A program made the position numbers and the translations under genes. 64,000 nucleotides of DNA from Bryum argenteum (taxonomy: Eukaryota; Streptophyta; Bryopsida; Bryales; Bryaceae). Shown piece after piece: positions 33,572 through 44,279 of this stretch (its first letter is position 1; the number at the start of each line of letters is the position of its first letter). The DNA is taken from NCBI GenBank assembly GCA_037043015.1, contig CM073329.1, positions 12,230,648-12,294,647 on the forward strand, read 5' to 3'. Under the pieces are notes generated by a model. The model saw only the letters and a list, made by a program, of their open reading frames with translations, searched no databases and was not told the origin of the DNA.

Positions 33572-33643
33572 CTTTTAAACGCCTAGCCATGTGGAAAATA
33601 CACTGAAAATCAAGCCCGAGAGGCTTGCTTGGGCGTTTAAGGG
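33572..33643. mobile_element. TTAA-flanked MITE, 72 bp
   Basis: TTAA at 33568-33571 and 33644-33647; the ends are CTTTTAAACGCC and GGGCGTTTAAGGG (inverted, slight wear). It is an extreme internal deletion of the 32166-32527 type, keeping the 'aggcttgcttgggcg' end. Confidence 0.75.
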
Positions 33644-33739
33644 TTAACTGGTTGACCTTTCAAGAGGAGTGATTGGTTGATTTTTCAAAATGTGTGATTG
33701 GTTACTTGTTCAAGTGGTGTGATTAGTTAATTTTTTAAG

Positions 33740-34075
33740 AAGTGTGTTTGACCGACTATATATATGGCATATAATACACAATCGCACTATATGGTGTTAT
33801 ATATGTTTATACATGTAGTACCCACAGTTCAATAAATAGTCTAATGTATTTAATGTAATGTACAGCTTTATTATACAATTTAATAAATATGGTCTTCCAT
33901 ATATGATATCGATGTATGAGTTTTAGTATGCTACTTATACAATATAAGCAATATAACAACTATTCCGTACACGATGTTGAGTACCGTTGCAACAAACAAT
34001 ATATTATGAATATTTCATGTCATACAAGAGGGGAATGGGCAATCAACTTTGTTCATAGAGTCCCACTTGTTTTGA
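33740..34075 (+). repeat. AT-rich dispersed repeat, copy 2
   Basis: Same kind of 'tatatatggcatataata' text as 7090-7560, ending with the shared phrase 'ttcatagagtcccacttgtt' (34052-34071). Non-coding. Confidence 0.5.
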
Positions 34076-34384
34076 AACGAATCAATTAATGACAACATCT
34101 CCAACGCAACCCTTTTAGGCATCCTTGGAGGATTTTGTATCTTTGGTTGTTTAGAGTATAAATACTCTACATATATCCTACATATCTAAATTGCATCTGA
34201 TAGCCAACTTACCAAGCATTTGTCTCATCAAATATTTTCTCAAAATCTTTAGTACTCTAGGCATGATAAGACAAAGTTTTGGATTGACCCAAAATATACG
34301 TCTTAAAGCTGTACTTCTCAATTGATTATACATTGATTGCTTAGAATTTAAAAATGTAAAAGAATACTAGATTTTTTTTGAAAG

Positions 34385-36412
34385 GATGAAGATTCGTTTC
34401 GTCTGCTTTAATGCGCGATTGTTCAACCGTGCCGTTCACTGCGTGGTTTCCTGGTTACATTCGTCGTTCCATCGTCGCGCAGTTGAGTTCACCCAGCGGT
34501 TGTCCGCGGGCGAGTAGGGCAGTCACGTTGAGTTAGAGCGCCGCGACTGAGGCGCCGTCTGACAATAGCGCTACCACGACGGCGCGCAGCCCCGAATTCG
34601 GGATCGTCGTCGCGCTTGCCCCCGCTCTAGCGCTGGACGGGATACAGCTTTGGTTTGGAGTGGCCAATCCGTCACACTCCAAGAATGCCTCCCGCTTTTC
34701 CATGGCCCGATTTAGTAACTGCAAGCACTGGATTTCAAAGCCCATCCCTTCTCGCACCCCACTGTTCCTCGGAGGTCGGACTATTTTCCAGCCCCCAGTG
34801 GCACTCCCCCTGGCCCTGGCCCCCCTCCATCGGCAGTCAGTACTCTCCTGGTCGCGCGTTGCATGGAATAGAGCGTCGTCGTGGTGTTTCGTGGCGAGGG
34901 AAATGGAGCCTCACTGGCTTTTCGGGGACATACCTTGTTGTTGCCTCCACTTTCGACGACTGGAGGTAGCGGATCAATCGATCACGTCCCGCGCAGCTCC
35001 AGGTTCGGGATTTCTTGCATTTTTCAACTTGCCTAGCTTGAATGTAGGCCATAGTGTTGAGTTTAGGCCTTCGCTTAGAAGGCTGAAGTGTATCTTCGAT
35101 CTTCCCTATCATTCGTTTCTTTCAATACGGACGTTCTTGGATTGCATACACGACGGAAATTTGAAGTTAGGATGGTATTGGTGTGTATCTTGATTCTGAG
35201 ATTTATTGATCGAAGCGGAGGGCGTGAATTGTAGTGATTGTGTCGGTATCGCTCTCCGGTACTGGTTGTTGAGTGAGGGTAAGGTCTCTTTTGATTACGT
35301 TGATTGAAGTGGGTTTATTTCTTGCGGGAGTTCTTGCACTTTTTAAAGCACCTATCTTGAATGTAGGCCCCTTTTGTAGAATGGAAATCTGCGGTTTAGT
35401 TTCGATCTTGCCCGCGATTCGTTTCTTTGAACTAAATCCCGTTCTTGCACTGCATACATTTTGGAAATTTGAAATTAGAATGGTATTTGTGTGTATTTTG
35501 ATTCTGAGGTCTATCGATCGAAGTCGAGAGCGCGAATTGTAGTGACAGTATAGGTATCGTTCTCCGGTACTGGAGTTGGGAGTGAGGTGCGGTATCGTGT
35601 ACGATATTTTCTTGAATTTGCCAGTTGAATAGAGTGTTCGCTAGCACGAGGTGCTCTTATAGAGCTCGCATTTAAATGTGGAGGCTCCTGCACGTTCTGC
35701 GTGACCGCAGCGCGAGTAGCTCGTTAAGGGGTATTAGACCATCAAGTATTGCGTGAAACGAGTTTCGAACCATTCTTGCACTGTGAGGACTTAAGGTTAG
35801 CAATTTATTTGTTCCGAACTGGAGGTTTTGCGGTTACTCCAGTTGTTAGTTCAAGCGATTTATCAGGAGGCGAATTTCGATGAATATGAATGTGGAAGTG
35901 TCCCCGTGACTCTTAACATAAGCTTTTAAATTGCTGCATGTACATTCTGATTTGACGTGCCGTATTAGCTCTCTGTTTTTTTTCGATGGGAAAAGTGTAC
36001 TTCAGTTTGTTATGAATGATTCCGTGGATTTGGTGCGTGGAGTTCGCAGCCGTTCACGGTCGGATACCTTGCAAGTGATCACGAAACTAACATGGTACGT
36101 GTTCTTGCATTGCAGGTTCAAAAGCGCAGACTCGCGATTTCTGAGTGATCCCCGAGCTCTGTTGGTGAACGGTGAGTATATACGGAATTTGTTAATTCTC
36201 CACTTTAAGTGGTCATGGTTTTTGTCTTAAGCTTTTGATTCGCTTCGGATTTGACTCTTTTGATGGTGTGATGTTCGTGCAGATGTCATGCATGTCTTGC
36301 ATCTTTACAGCAAATGTATCGTTTGCCCATGAGGAACCCTGGAAACAGAATTCAAATCTAGCGCACAACATTCGTGTACAGTAGGAATGCCAGAGGACAC
36401 GACCACCGCCAG
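34385..36412 (+). promoter_or_regulatory. GC-rich upstream region and probable leader of the OVATE gene
   Basis: Composition changes sharply to GC-rich at about 34390 and stays so through the OVATE gene, marking a host-gene island. Between 34.4 and 36.4 kb there are several good splice-like signals (for example TTGCATTGCAG at 36115 followed by exon-like text and GGTGAGTATA at 36170, then TTCGTGCAG at 36281), so the transcript probably has a spliced non-coding leader. An in-frame TAG at 36359-36361 blocks any N-terminal extension directly upstream of the ORF. The region contains the tandem duplication 35007-35587. The open frames at 34655-35193 show no family likeness and are not called. Confidence 0.5.
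35007..35587 (+). repeat. Diverged tandem duplication of about 270 bases in the leader
   Basis: 35007-35278 and 35326-35587 share order and text: 'cttgaatgtaggcc', 'gatcttccctatcattcgtttcttt' against 'gatcttgcccgcgattcgtttcttt', 'ttgatcgaagcg' against 'tcgatcgaagtcg', and 'ctccggtactgg' with 'gagtgagg' at the end. Identity is roughly three quarters by eye, so the duplication is old and has been kept. Confidence 0.8.
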
Positions 36413-38518
36413 ATGCTGATAGAGAGTACTTCTAGCATGGACAGCGCTGAAAAGCCGAAGGGGAGACTCTTCGCTGCAGTCTTACCAAGTGTGTGGTTTA
36501 TCAAGCTGAGGGCGATGCGTCGAAAGTCTCGGAGCTCGAGAGCATCTGGCCATGAAACTGTAACACCCGATTCTGCGCCCTTCCTTCCCAAGTCCGTAGA
36601 AAATTGTTATAAACACGCACCGGGGTCTGAGGTTCGTGCGTTCTCTCCTCTTCAAGGTCCCGAGGCACCAAGCAGCCCGAGTCGTGAGAATGCTCCGGCT
36701 CCATCAACCATGACTTCAAGCAGGAAGAGTGTCGTCCGCTCTGAAGTGACCTCGAGGACCACTCCCGTGACCTCTATTGCGGCCACGACTACCTCTACGT
36801 CCTCCGTGTTCTCGAGGTGTATGTACAGATCCACATTCTTCTCTGGTGTAAGGAGTTTGTGCAAGCTCGTGGGAGACGAGGCGTTATCGACGAAGGGTGG
36901 CTCAAGCCCCTCGATGCAGTTCCGAAAGACTTCGATGCCGACAATGAGGCAATGGTTCTTGGTTGGCTGTGGAGGCGCTCCTCGACCACGTACCCGCCAT
37001 AGCAGTTTGGATCTTGAGAAAGAGTCGGGATTGATGGAGATGGATGGGGACTCGGCCCTTGATTGCATAGAGGAAGGATCGGGACTAGAATCCTCCTGGC
37101 CTACCAAATCCGCGTCGTGGTCTGGAGCCAATCCAACGCCATGGAATGTCGACACAAATGAAGAAGTGGTCAAAAATCAAGTGATTGTGAAGAAAAAGAT
37201 CTTTCCGAAGAGCAGGGAAATGAAGGGACTGAAAGATAAGTCCCCGGTTAAGCTGAAACCTGGATCTAAACCTACTCTTGGCCACCTGTTTTCGACTCGG
37301 TCTGATACGGATTCTCCAAGAAGGATTTTCCCAGACACCGAAGAGGAGTCGGAGGTTCATATTGAGGATCCCAAACTGGTTACGCTTCCGTGGAAATCAA
37401 CATCTTTCGGTAGTGACAGCACTTTTAGGGTTCCGTCGTTAGGTTCAGAGTACGGACTTGCGCTCTCAGGAAGAAAGCCGTATTTCTCGTTTTCAGAGTC
37501 CGATCCCCCGGGGGCGTTCAATGAAGAATTCGATAATGGTAATATTTCTGACAGTCAGAGCTTGCTGAGAGAGAAGGTGCTGGCAGCTGAGCGGCTGCGT
37601 GAAGGCTCGAAGTCTTGGAGAGATCATCGAAAGCTTTTAGACGCAAAGCAGAAGGATGAAGAAGCAATGATGCTTCTCGCATCGCTCGATCAAGCTTTGG
37701 ATCAACGCAACTTAAAGAAGCTGATAGAAGACGAAGAGGACAGCGGCTCAATGTTTGGTAGCACCAGATTTGAGCTTCACAACTCTCCTGTGTTCGAGAG
37801 TTTCCTTGAGTCCTCCGCGAAGGCATGGGGCATCGACTTCCCCACCTTGAAGGCCGAAGACTTAAAGCTCTCAGGGTCCCTTAGCGATAGAAGTAGGGAG
37901 CTGCACTGTGTCACAGTGCAAACTGCATCGCATGTGGAGAAAGCCAGAGAGCAGGCGCTGGAGAGGGAGAATCGAGGAAGAGAGGTTGTCCGTGCCACTC
38001 GATTGAATAATGCCTCGCCGGCGAAGGCACGCAAAGTGAAGCGTCCCGTGGAGAAGGAAGTAACGAAGAAGCCATCTCCATCACGAAAACCTCTCTCGAA
38101 GAACATCCGGGAGGAGCGGACCATCCATCCGCAACGGGAGGAGAGCATGGTGGATCCCGAGCTCCACGACGAGTTTAACCATGCCAGACGGAAATTCAGT
38201 GAGGCAAGGAAGCGGGCAAAGCAAAGGCGGTCTAAGCACGTTGCACCCGCCCCGTCTCCTCCTCTTGCTGCTGCTCCCAAGCAACAGCAAAGCGTCGTGA
38301 AAGAGCGAGTGGCTGTCGTAGTTGAGAGCTCTTACGACCCCTACAACGATTTCCGTGAGTCCATGATCGAGATGATCGTAGATCAGGATATTCAGGAAAC
38401 TGGGGATTTGGAGGAGCTTTTGCAGTGCTATCTGTCGCTCAATGAGGCGGAGTACCATAACGTCATCGTGGATGTCTTCACTGATGTTTGGCACGAGCTT
38501 TTCGAAAACAGGAATTAG
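36413..38518 (+). CDS. OVATE family protein, unusually long (701 residues)
   Basis: OVATE family proteins are plant transcriptional regulators that also bind homeodomain and TRM/cytoskeletal partners and shape organ growth. The C-terminal 63 residues are a textbook OVATE domain: SSYDPYNDFRESMIEMIVDQ, then DLEELLQCYLSLN, then YHNVIVDVFTDVWHELF. Near the N-terminus, AAVLPSVWFIKLRAM (residues about 21-35 from ATG 36413) matches the OFP N-terminal motif (IPNAWFYKLKDM). FLVGCGGAPRPR (about 182-193) resembles the GCGCR(K/R)P block. Between them lie long Ser/Pro/Thr-rich and charged stretches (a basic part at about 530-610), making it far longer than the usual 150-450 residues. It is one uninterrupted exon. 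The start is ATG 36413 or ATG 36437; both are downstream of an in-frame stop. I see no damage. Confidence 0.92.
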   Translation: MLIESTSSMDSAEKPKGRLFAAVLPSVWFIKLRAMRRKSRSSRASGHETVTPDSAPFLPKSVENCYKHAPGSEVRAFSPLQGPEAPSSPSRENAPAPSTMTSSRKSVVRSEVTSRTTPVTSIAATTTSTSSVFSRCMYRSTFFSGVRSLCKLVGDEALSTKGGSSPSMQFRKTSMPTMRQWFLVGCGGAPRPRTRHSSLDLEKESGLMEMDGDSALDCIEEGSGLESSWPTKSASWSGANPTPWNVDTNEEVVKNQVIVKKKIFPKSREMKGLKDKSPVKLKPGSKPTLGHLFSTRSDTDSPRRIFPDTEEESEVHIEDPKLVTLPWKSTSFGSDSTFRVPSLGSEYGLALSGRKPYFSFSESDPPGAFNEEFDNGNISDSQSLLREKVLAAERLREGSKSWRDHRKLLDAKQKDEEAMMLLASLDQALDQRNLKKLIEDEEDSGSMFGSTRFELHNSPVFESFLESSAKAWGIDFPTLKAEDLKLSGSLSDRSRELHCVTVQTASHVEKAREQALERENRGREVVRATRLNNASPAKARKVKRPVEKEVTKKPSPSRKPLSKNIREERTIHPQREESMVDPELHDEFNHARRKFSEARKRAKQRRSKHVAPAPSPPLAAAPKQQQSVVKERVAVVVESSYDPYNDFRESMIEMIVDQDIQETGDLEELLQCYLSLNEAEYHNVIVDVFTDVWHELFENRN

Positions 38519-39640
38519 AATCCTTAGATATTGGCCTTTATCGCATCCGTGAGTGTGGGGAATAAGAACGATTCGTGGTTTTCGTTGTGACGGCGTGGGA
38601 CATGGCCAAGTACACGATCGAAGTAGCTGTACAGCCCGGATGCTTTTTGTTGGAATTTACTTCGGATGAGCATTGCCGGAGCTGGCTTTTAGTGGGTGTA
38701 GATTGTGGGACCGCTCTTCAGAGCATTGTACAGTATTCTTATTCGTTAGTGCGGCACTGAAAATTCAGCAGTGCCCAACATCAGGAAATTGCTTTAGTTG
38801 TTGGAAAGTCGCAAGCAAGACACGCTTGTCTGATCGCCCAATACTTTAGAGATTCTGAGATAATATGATTCTTACCGCCATCATCACCTTCATCCTCTCC
38901 CCTCACCACCTTGGTATGTGCTTTCTTGTCACCATTTATTTTTCGTCTTGACCTTTGTCTCAAGATCGGAGCTGCTGTGCGGAGAGCAATCACATAGACA
39001 ACTAGTGACAGTTGCTTAGTGAGAGGATGAGGGTGGCCTGATCTATCGGAGCGGTTCAGATCCTGAGGCTTGTCCTTGATCGTACTCCATGGACGCGCAA
39101 TGTGAACATTTTGCAGGATTTTCGTTGGCTTATATGCAAATCTGGAGTTAGTTAGAAATTAGTTAGAAATTCGATACTTACTCAGAGACACGATTATCTT
39201 GATGCGCGCAGCTATTTTGCCACGGTTAGACTTTCTGACACTTTCTTCTACTTGTTTCCTTGGTTGGATCAGGTATTCGCGGACAATACAAATCTAAATG
39301 TGGGACACTGATCATGTTACGAAGAATGTAGGGATTGAACCTGTACAGAGTTTGAGAAATTGATAGGTCTGAGCGTTTTGTGATGGAGGAGCATCAGCGG
39401 TCAAGCACCTTCCGATCGATCCAAGCAGGTGTTGCGACGGCCAAAAGAGGTTGGCCTTGAACTAGAAGTGATGCATATTAGTGTCTCTAGAAAGGGTTTG
39501 GGGGAGATGGCGTTCTGTCACGACACCATAGTAGTACGTGACATGTTCAATATAGAACATAATACAGGATTGTCTCATGCTTTGTCTGCTTTGAAACACC
39601 TCTGGTAGACCCTCATGATCACGAAATTCTCATGTTTTTC
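38519..39640. other. 3' flank of the OVATE gene
   Basis: This is probably 3' UTR and downstream sequence; GC content falls gradually. No polyadenylation signal can be fixed with confidence and no further gene was seen. The tandem word 'ttagttagaaat' is at 39149-39172. Confidence 0.35.
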
Positions 39641-39759
39641 GCACTCTAGTCACATCAACTAAACATGAACAACCATATCTCCATTTTCATCTGTGGAGTG
39701 AAAGCACACCACAGTGGATCAAAATGCACCATATGCCCTCTAATTTCTATAATTACGTT

Positions 39760-40290
39760 TTCTTGTGCAATGATCGATCTTAGAAACCTCACAATTAAGT
39801 AGTTCAAATCTAAACCCAATACACTTAATTCTTTGCCTTATATTTAGAACATCTTTGTCTTAGTTCAGATTTCTACCACTAAAACTAGATTCTAATTGGA
39901 ATTCATTTCAAAAATTAAGTAGAAATATAAGTGTGAACGAAGAAGATATAGCTCCACAAATTTTGTCCATTTTTTCACTTTTTTCATTGTAAAAACATCA
40001 TTTGGATCAACATTTAAATTAAACTTCTATACTAAGATCATGAACATGAAAAAATAAGTTGATGAAAAACTAGTCTTCATTCAACATGGTTGGGTTGCAA
40101 TGGTAGAACATGCCCTATGTATGAAATCCCAGAACCAAATTTTATCACACAAAGTAGACTTTATTTGGGATTCAAGCCAAGTGATTTCGTCAAAAGCGCA
40201 CTCAATGATAATGTTATGACTCTTCAAAGTTTCTATTCAAAGTTTCTATACTTCATCCAAAAAGTAGAAAAACAACATTGGGAAGGTTTA
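39760..40290 (+). mobile_element. Worn copy of the type 1 TTAA element
   Basis: 'tttctaccactaaaactaga', 'gaagatatagctcc', 'catgaacatgaaaaaa', 'ttgcaatggtagaacatgcc' and 'aacaacattgggaaggttta' run in the same order as 27885-28395 of the complete element. The right end (GGACGTTTAGGGG) is degraded to 'ggaaggtttaag' and the left end is not seen. It abuts the end of B copy 3. Confidence 0.6.
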
Positions 40291-40465
40291 AGTTTGGTTC
40301 CCATAAATAATGTTCCAATCGTCTTCTCCTTACTTAGGGAACATATGTGACATACGTAATTCACAGTATGGAATTCGAATGGTCAAAAAACCAACATTAC
40401 AGAGCAGATTTCCCAAGCGGCTCACTCCCAGCAGTCTTAGTAGCAGCGGAATGAGGCATCTCGAG

Positions 40466-40951
40466 CTAGGCAGAACGCCTCGTCGCTCTAGCAGACTTCA
40501 AAATCGACATGATCTCCGAACCTGTCAAAGCAGCAGGTTGAGCACTCGTGGGCTCGCCATTGGGGCCTCGATGATCAGAATTTTCCACCACCGGCACTGC
40601 GACTCCTTCCTCCGCTCCCCTTGCAGAACTGCCTACCGGCGTAATCCTCGAAGCCTCCTCCACAGAAAGAGGATTCTGGATTATCGGCATGGAACGCCTG
40701 GCAGATGATTCAGCAAAATGCCTCACCACGGGAATTTCGACTCTTTCTCTATTCTCCCCTCTAAAAGACCTCTCAATTCCCGCGGTCTCCTCAATGCGAG
40801 TTGATTGCACTTCGGCAGCATGCGGGTTCATCCTTACGGGCTCCAGGCGCGACCTCTCGCCGCCTGACTCCACCACAACAGTTTGCCGCCCAAGCTGGTT
40901 CGCAGCAGTAGTAGTCCTCTCCGCTGATGTGGCTCCTGAGCTTCTTCTCGT
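40466..40951 (-). CDS. Family B gene, copy 3: short form without the tandem repeats
   Basis: It reads from the acceptor-like 'ttgtgaatccag' (just above 40951) as TRRSSGATSAERTTTAAN, then MNPHAAEVQSTRIEETAG (first ATG 40816) through to a stop at 40466, 161 codons. It aligns with B copy 2 at both ends, but where copy 2 has about four 45-residue repeats copy 3 has only one (NGEPTSAQPAALTGSEIM). It stops where copy 2 continues into the KSKRGLK tail. Homology to copy 1 continues for about 75 bases past the stop. A copy 6 lies 0.6 kb upstream on the same strand. Either this is a short functional isoform or the early stop is a loss; the sequence alone cannot say. Confidence 0.5.
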   Translation of the reverse strand, partial: TRRSSGATSAERTTTAANQLGRQTVVVESGGERSRLEPVRMNPHAAEVQSTRIEETAGIERSFRGENRERVEIPVVRHFAESSARRSMPIIQNPLSVEEASRITPVGSSARGAEEGVAVPVVENSDHRGPNGEPTSAQPAALTGSEIMSILKSARATRRSA

Positions 40952-40991
40952 CTGGATTCACAAAATATGGTCCACAGCTAGTAAGAAGTGA

Positions 40992-41553
40992 TAATCTCAG
41001 TCGGTGTAATTTTGAGGAAACAACCGTTGAAATTTGTAACAAAATGTAAATAAACTCAAAGTCAAAATTCCTCCGGAAGTTCAGAATAAGCTTCATCCTC
41101 ATCAGAATCTCTCATAACCTACGTTTGAAAACGCCTTAGTTTCTAGATCATCTAAGTTCGCCCTTAAAATCACCTCTCATATTAATATTGGTTCCATCAT
41201 AACATACTAACATGTGAACTTGTGAAGAGTGTCATAAATACACGGCGACACTAAAACGGTTCACTTTCATAAATACAAGAGAGTAATATGTAATGTCGAA
41301 AAATATCTTTCAAAAAAGGAAAGTGAAAACCAAACTCATGTTGAAAGGTTTCAGGAGAGTTATAAGGAATTTTGTTTGAATTTGACAACATCATAAAACA
41401 AGGCTCCTTAAATGAGGTCAACCTAGCATAAGTTCTCCATAGCTTACTAAACAAGAATTCATTCCTTCAATACTCACAAAGTAATTAAACAGGCAATAAT
41501 GAGGTAACATGTAAGGCATTTATAACATATGAGATTTCCAACTGTGCAAATCG
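40992..41553. other. A-B linker, copy 3 (inverted)
   Basis: On the minus strand it repeats 'aagccttgttttat', 'ggaatttt...caaattcaaac' and 'tttcctttttt' type phrases in the same order as 10780-11160 and 19960-20400. It lacks the 'cttagattatga' block, so the linker is shortened here. Confidence 0.6.
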
Positions 41554-44152
41554 TTAGCATGTTACCTGTGTCAAGTTCTCCCCAGCAAGAGCACCACTTT
41601 CACCACTAAGCGTGTCGTCATTCTCTTCCTCTACGGAGTTCTCTCGTTGGTTGGGCCCTCTGAGGTGCTTCCCAAGAGCAATCTGAGCAGTTACCAGCTC
41701 TATATGATCGATTACGTCGGCGAAGCTTGGCACCTGGTTGCATGGCAAAACATGCTGTGAATCTAAATTATTAAATTTGCCAACTACAGTACGAGACAAG
41801 ATAGTCAACTTGATCGACTAGAAAGACAAGTAATAGGAGTTAGTGTTCTTGAACTTTACAGGTCTACGAAATGGCACAGCGTCGGGTGGAAAATTCGCAG
41901 CGACTGGGTGCTGGTGATTGTCTTCATCAGGAGCTTCGGTGCTGGCGCTCTCCTCAGAATCCGAATCACTGTAGTGTCCTTGTGGAACAACAAGACGAGT
42001 TCGGAGAACCCGTGCAATTGGCTGGGGTTGCACATAAAATGAAAGCGACAGTCAACACAATGAACGTTTGAAAACCGTTAAGATGACTAAAATGCAGCTC
42101 ACCTGAATCCCATTACTCACATTGATGGTGCCTTGCTGCTCACGAGTCACGGCTTCGATCTGGTCATCTGAGCTCTGGCTAGGAACACGAGTTGCTGGCC
42201 CTACAGTAGCAGTACCATCCCCCGACGGCCCCCTAGCCGACTGGTCGTGCATTTCGTGGGGTTGAAGTACAGTCCCAGCTTCAGGTGAGGCATTTGCCCC
42301 AACAGTGTGCCAAGAAATGGCCTCATGAAGAGCTTGGGTGTTGGCAGCAGGAATGGCTCCCTTGTCGGAACCCGGATCCCTGGAGCCTCTTCTAGAAACT
42401 ATGCCCCAGGGGTCTCCTCTCGTCACCAGATGAGTTGGAAGAACCGGTACATTTGGCTGGGGCTGCATCAAAACATAAAATGACAATAAATTCACTGAAC
42501 GTTGAAACCTTATGATGACTAGAATGCAGCTCACCGGAATGGCGGAATCCCATCACTCACTTTGGCTGCGCCTTGTTGCTCGCTTGTCACGGCTTCGATC
42601 TGCTCATGTGGACGGTGGATATTGACTGGACGATGACCAGTTGTTGGCGTCACAGTCCAAGACGGCTCCGTAGTCGGCGCCCTAGTCGACTGGTCCCGCA
42701 TTTCTTGGGGTCGAAGTACAGTCTCACTCTCCGGTGTGGACTTCATCTCAACATGGGGCCATGGAATGGCGAGATTAAGAGCTTGGGTATTGGCAATAGG
42801 TACGTAGCCCTTGTCGGATCCCGGATCCCTGGAGCCCCGTCTCGAATCTTTACGAATCGAACTAGACTGCGGCCGCATGAAAATAAACAACAATCATCAC
42901 ATAAAACATTTAAAAAGCGAAAGAATTTAACTAAAATACAGATTATTTAGAAGAATCCATCACTCACTTTTCTGGTGCTTAGCAGCTCACGAACGTTTTG
43001 GACACCAATTGATGGCGCCACAGCTGCAGTCGCATTCTCTGCATGCCCCACCGCCGACTGATAGCCAGTTTCGTGAACGGTAGGTACACTCCCGGATGCA
43101 GGTGGGAAATTCATTACAACTGTGTGCCGATAAGCTTGGGCGATGGGAATATCCTTGATGCCCTCGTGTGTAGGAGAAGTGTGTTCCCTCTGGACTGGCG
43201 GTGTATTTGCCCGAGGGTTACTTACCTGCTTTTTTGCCCTCGACTGGAGAACTTCGCTGGACCTGCCCACATGGAGTTCGGAAGGGTTGGATATCGCAAT
43301 GTTGGTAACACGTGCGAAGTCGTCGCTCCGTGGGGGCGCTGTTGCTTGAGCTCCTCCGCTGCCGATTGGCGCCACAACTGAGTGCCGGCTAGTGCCCACA
43401 TCAGGAATAGCAGAGGCTGCCACGTTCGGATGAGAAGATTCGTTCTCCGCAGCGACTTGCGATGAACTTGCACTAGGGTTGATGAATAGCTTTTTCCCTT
43501 TCGGATAGAGAAAATTGCTGGATCTGCGGATTCTGCGAAAATTGCTGGATCTGCGGATTCTGCGCACAGGAGGTTCGCGAGAGATGGCAGCACCTGCAGT
43601 GACATCGTTTCGTGGAGGCCGTGCTCGTTGAGCCCCTCCGCTACCATCGCCAGTACCATGTGGCGAAGATTGACGCTGATCGGTAAGGGTAGTTGGTGAA
43701 TGTATCGATGTTACAACAGCTACCAGTTTCTTGTCCCCTTTGCGCACAAGCACATTTTCGAGACTGCCATACAAAACGAGCTGCTCCGCCTCGCTATCGT
43801 CATCGTTTCTCATCTTTAAGGCTGTTATGTAATCTTCTTCTCCAAGCTGGTTATGGTAGCGAAGAATTGTCTGCGCATGCAGCATAAACATCAGTGCGCT
43901 TGAACCTCAAAGTATCATTGCTGATATGAACTGTTCAGGTTTTGTTGCTGAAACAATACCGATATTTGCAAAAAGTAAAGAGACAATGCAAAAAGCAGGT
44001 TTAGATCTTTAACAATTGAGAGAGTGTAGCAATACCTGTATCGTGATGATAAAATCTGTGATGCTCATGCTTGGGAAGTGAAATCCGTCATAAATACTGT
44101 CACGTCCTACTTCAACACGGAACCTTACTCTTGCACGCTCATCGTCTACCAT
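41554..44152 (-). CDS. Family A gene, copy 6, six exons, open throughout
   Basis: My exon model is 44152-44036, 43870-42968, 42866-42561, 42462-42121, 42021-41860 and 41733-41554. All introns are GT-AG in phase 0, giving 669 residues. The N-terminal domain (RVRFRVEVGRDSIYDGFHF ... LVLYGSLENVLVRKGDKKLV) and the C-terminal VPSFADVIDHIELVTAQIAL motif match copy 2. Exons 3 and 4 both begin with (R)PQ and contain SRRGSRDPGSDKG, ANTQAL and EAVT-EQQG, so they are duplicates of one another; copy 2 lacks them as separate exons. At exon 5 the expected acceptor reads CAA instead of CAG, but an AG six bases inside (42023-42022) keeps the frame. Another in-frame ATG (MET, 44161) lies just upstream of the chosen start. 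Function unknown. B copy 3 follows on the same strand. Confidence 0.7.
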
Positions 44153-44274
44153 GGTTTCCATGGACCACCGCAACTCGCAACACCAAAACAAACCTGCACG
44201 ACTTCACCAGCTCACGCTACAACAAAAAGACAACAAAAAGACAGAGGAGAAGGAGGAATCGAGAAGGTTATATA
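44153..44274 (-). promoter_or_regulatory. TATA box and leader of A copy 6
   Basis: TATATAA on the minus strand at 44274-44268 lies 116 bases before the ATG (44152). The leader has a doubled 'ctttttgttgt' word. The arrangement is the same as in A copy 2. Confidence 0.55.
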
Positions 44275-44279
44275 TTAAG

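Noticed and set aside
34655-35193. 177- and 104-codon open frames in the GC-rich region before the OVATE gene
   Set aside because: High GC makes long chance frames likely, the longest begins at a non-ATG codon, and no family likeness is seen.
37777-38280. 167-codon minus-strand frame inside the OVATE gene
   Set aside because: Shadow of the GC-rich coding strand.
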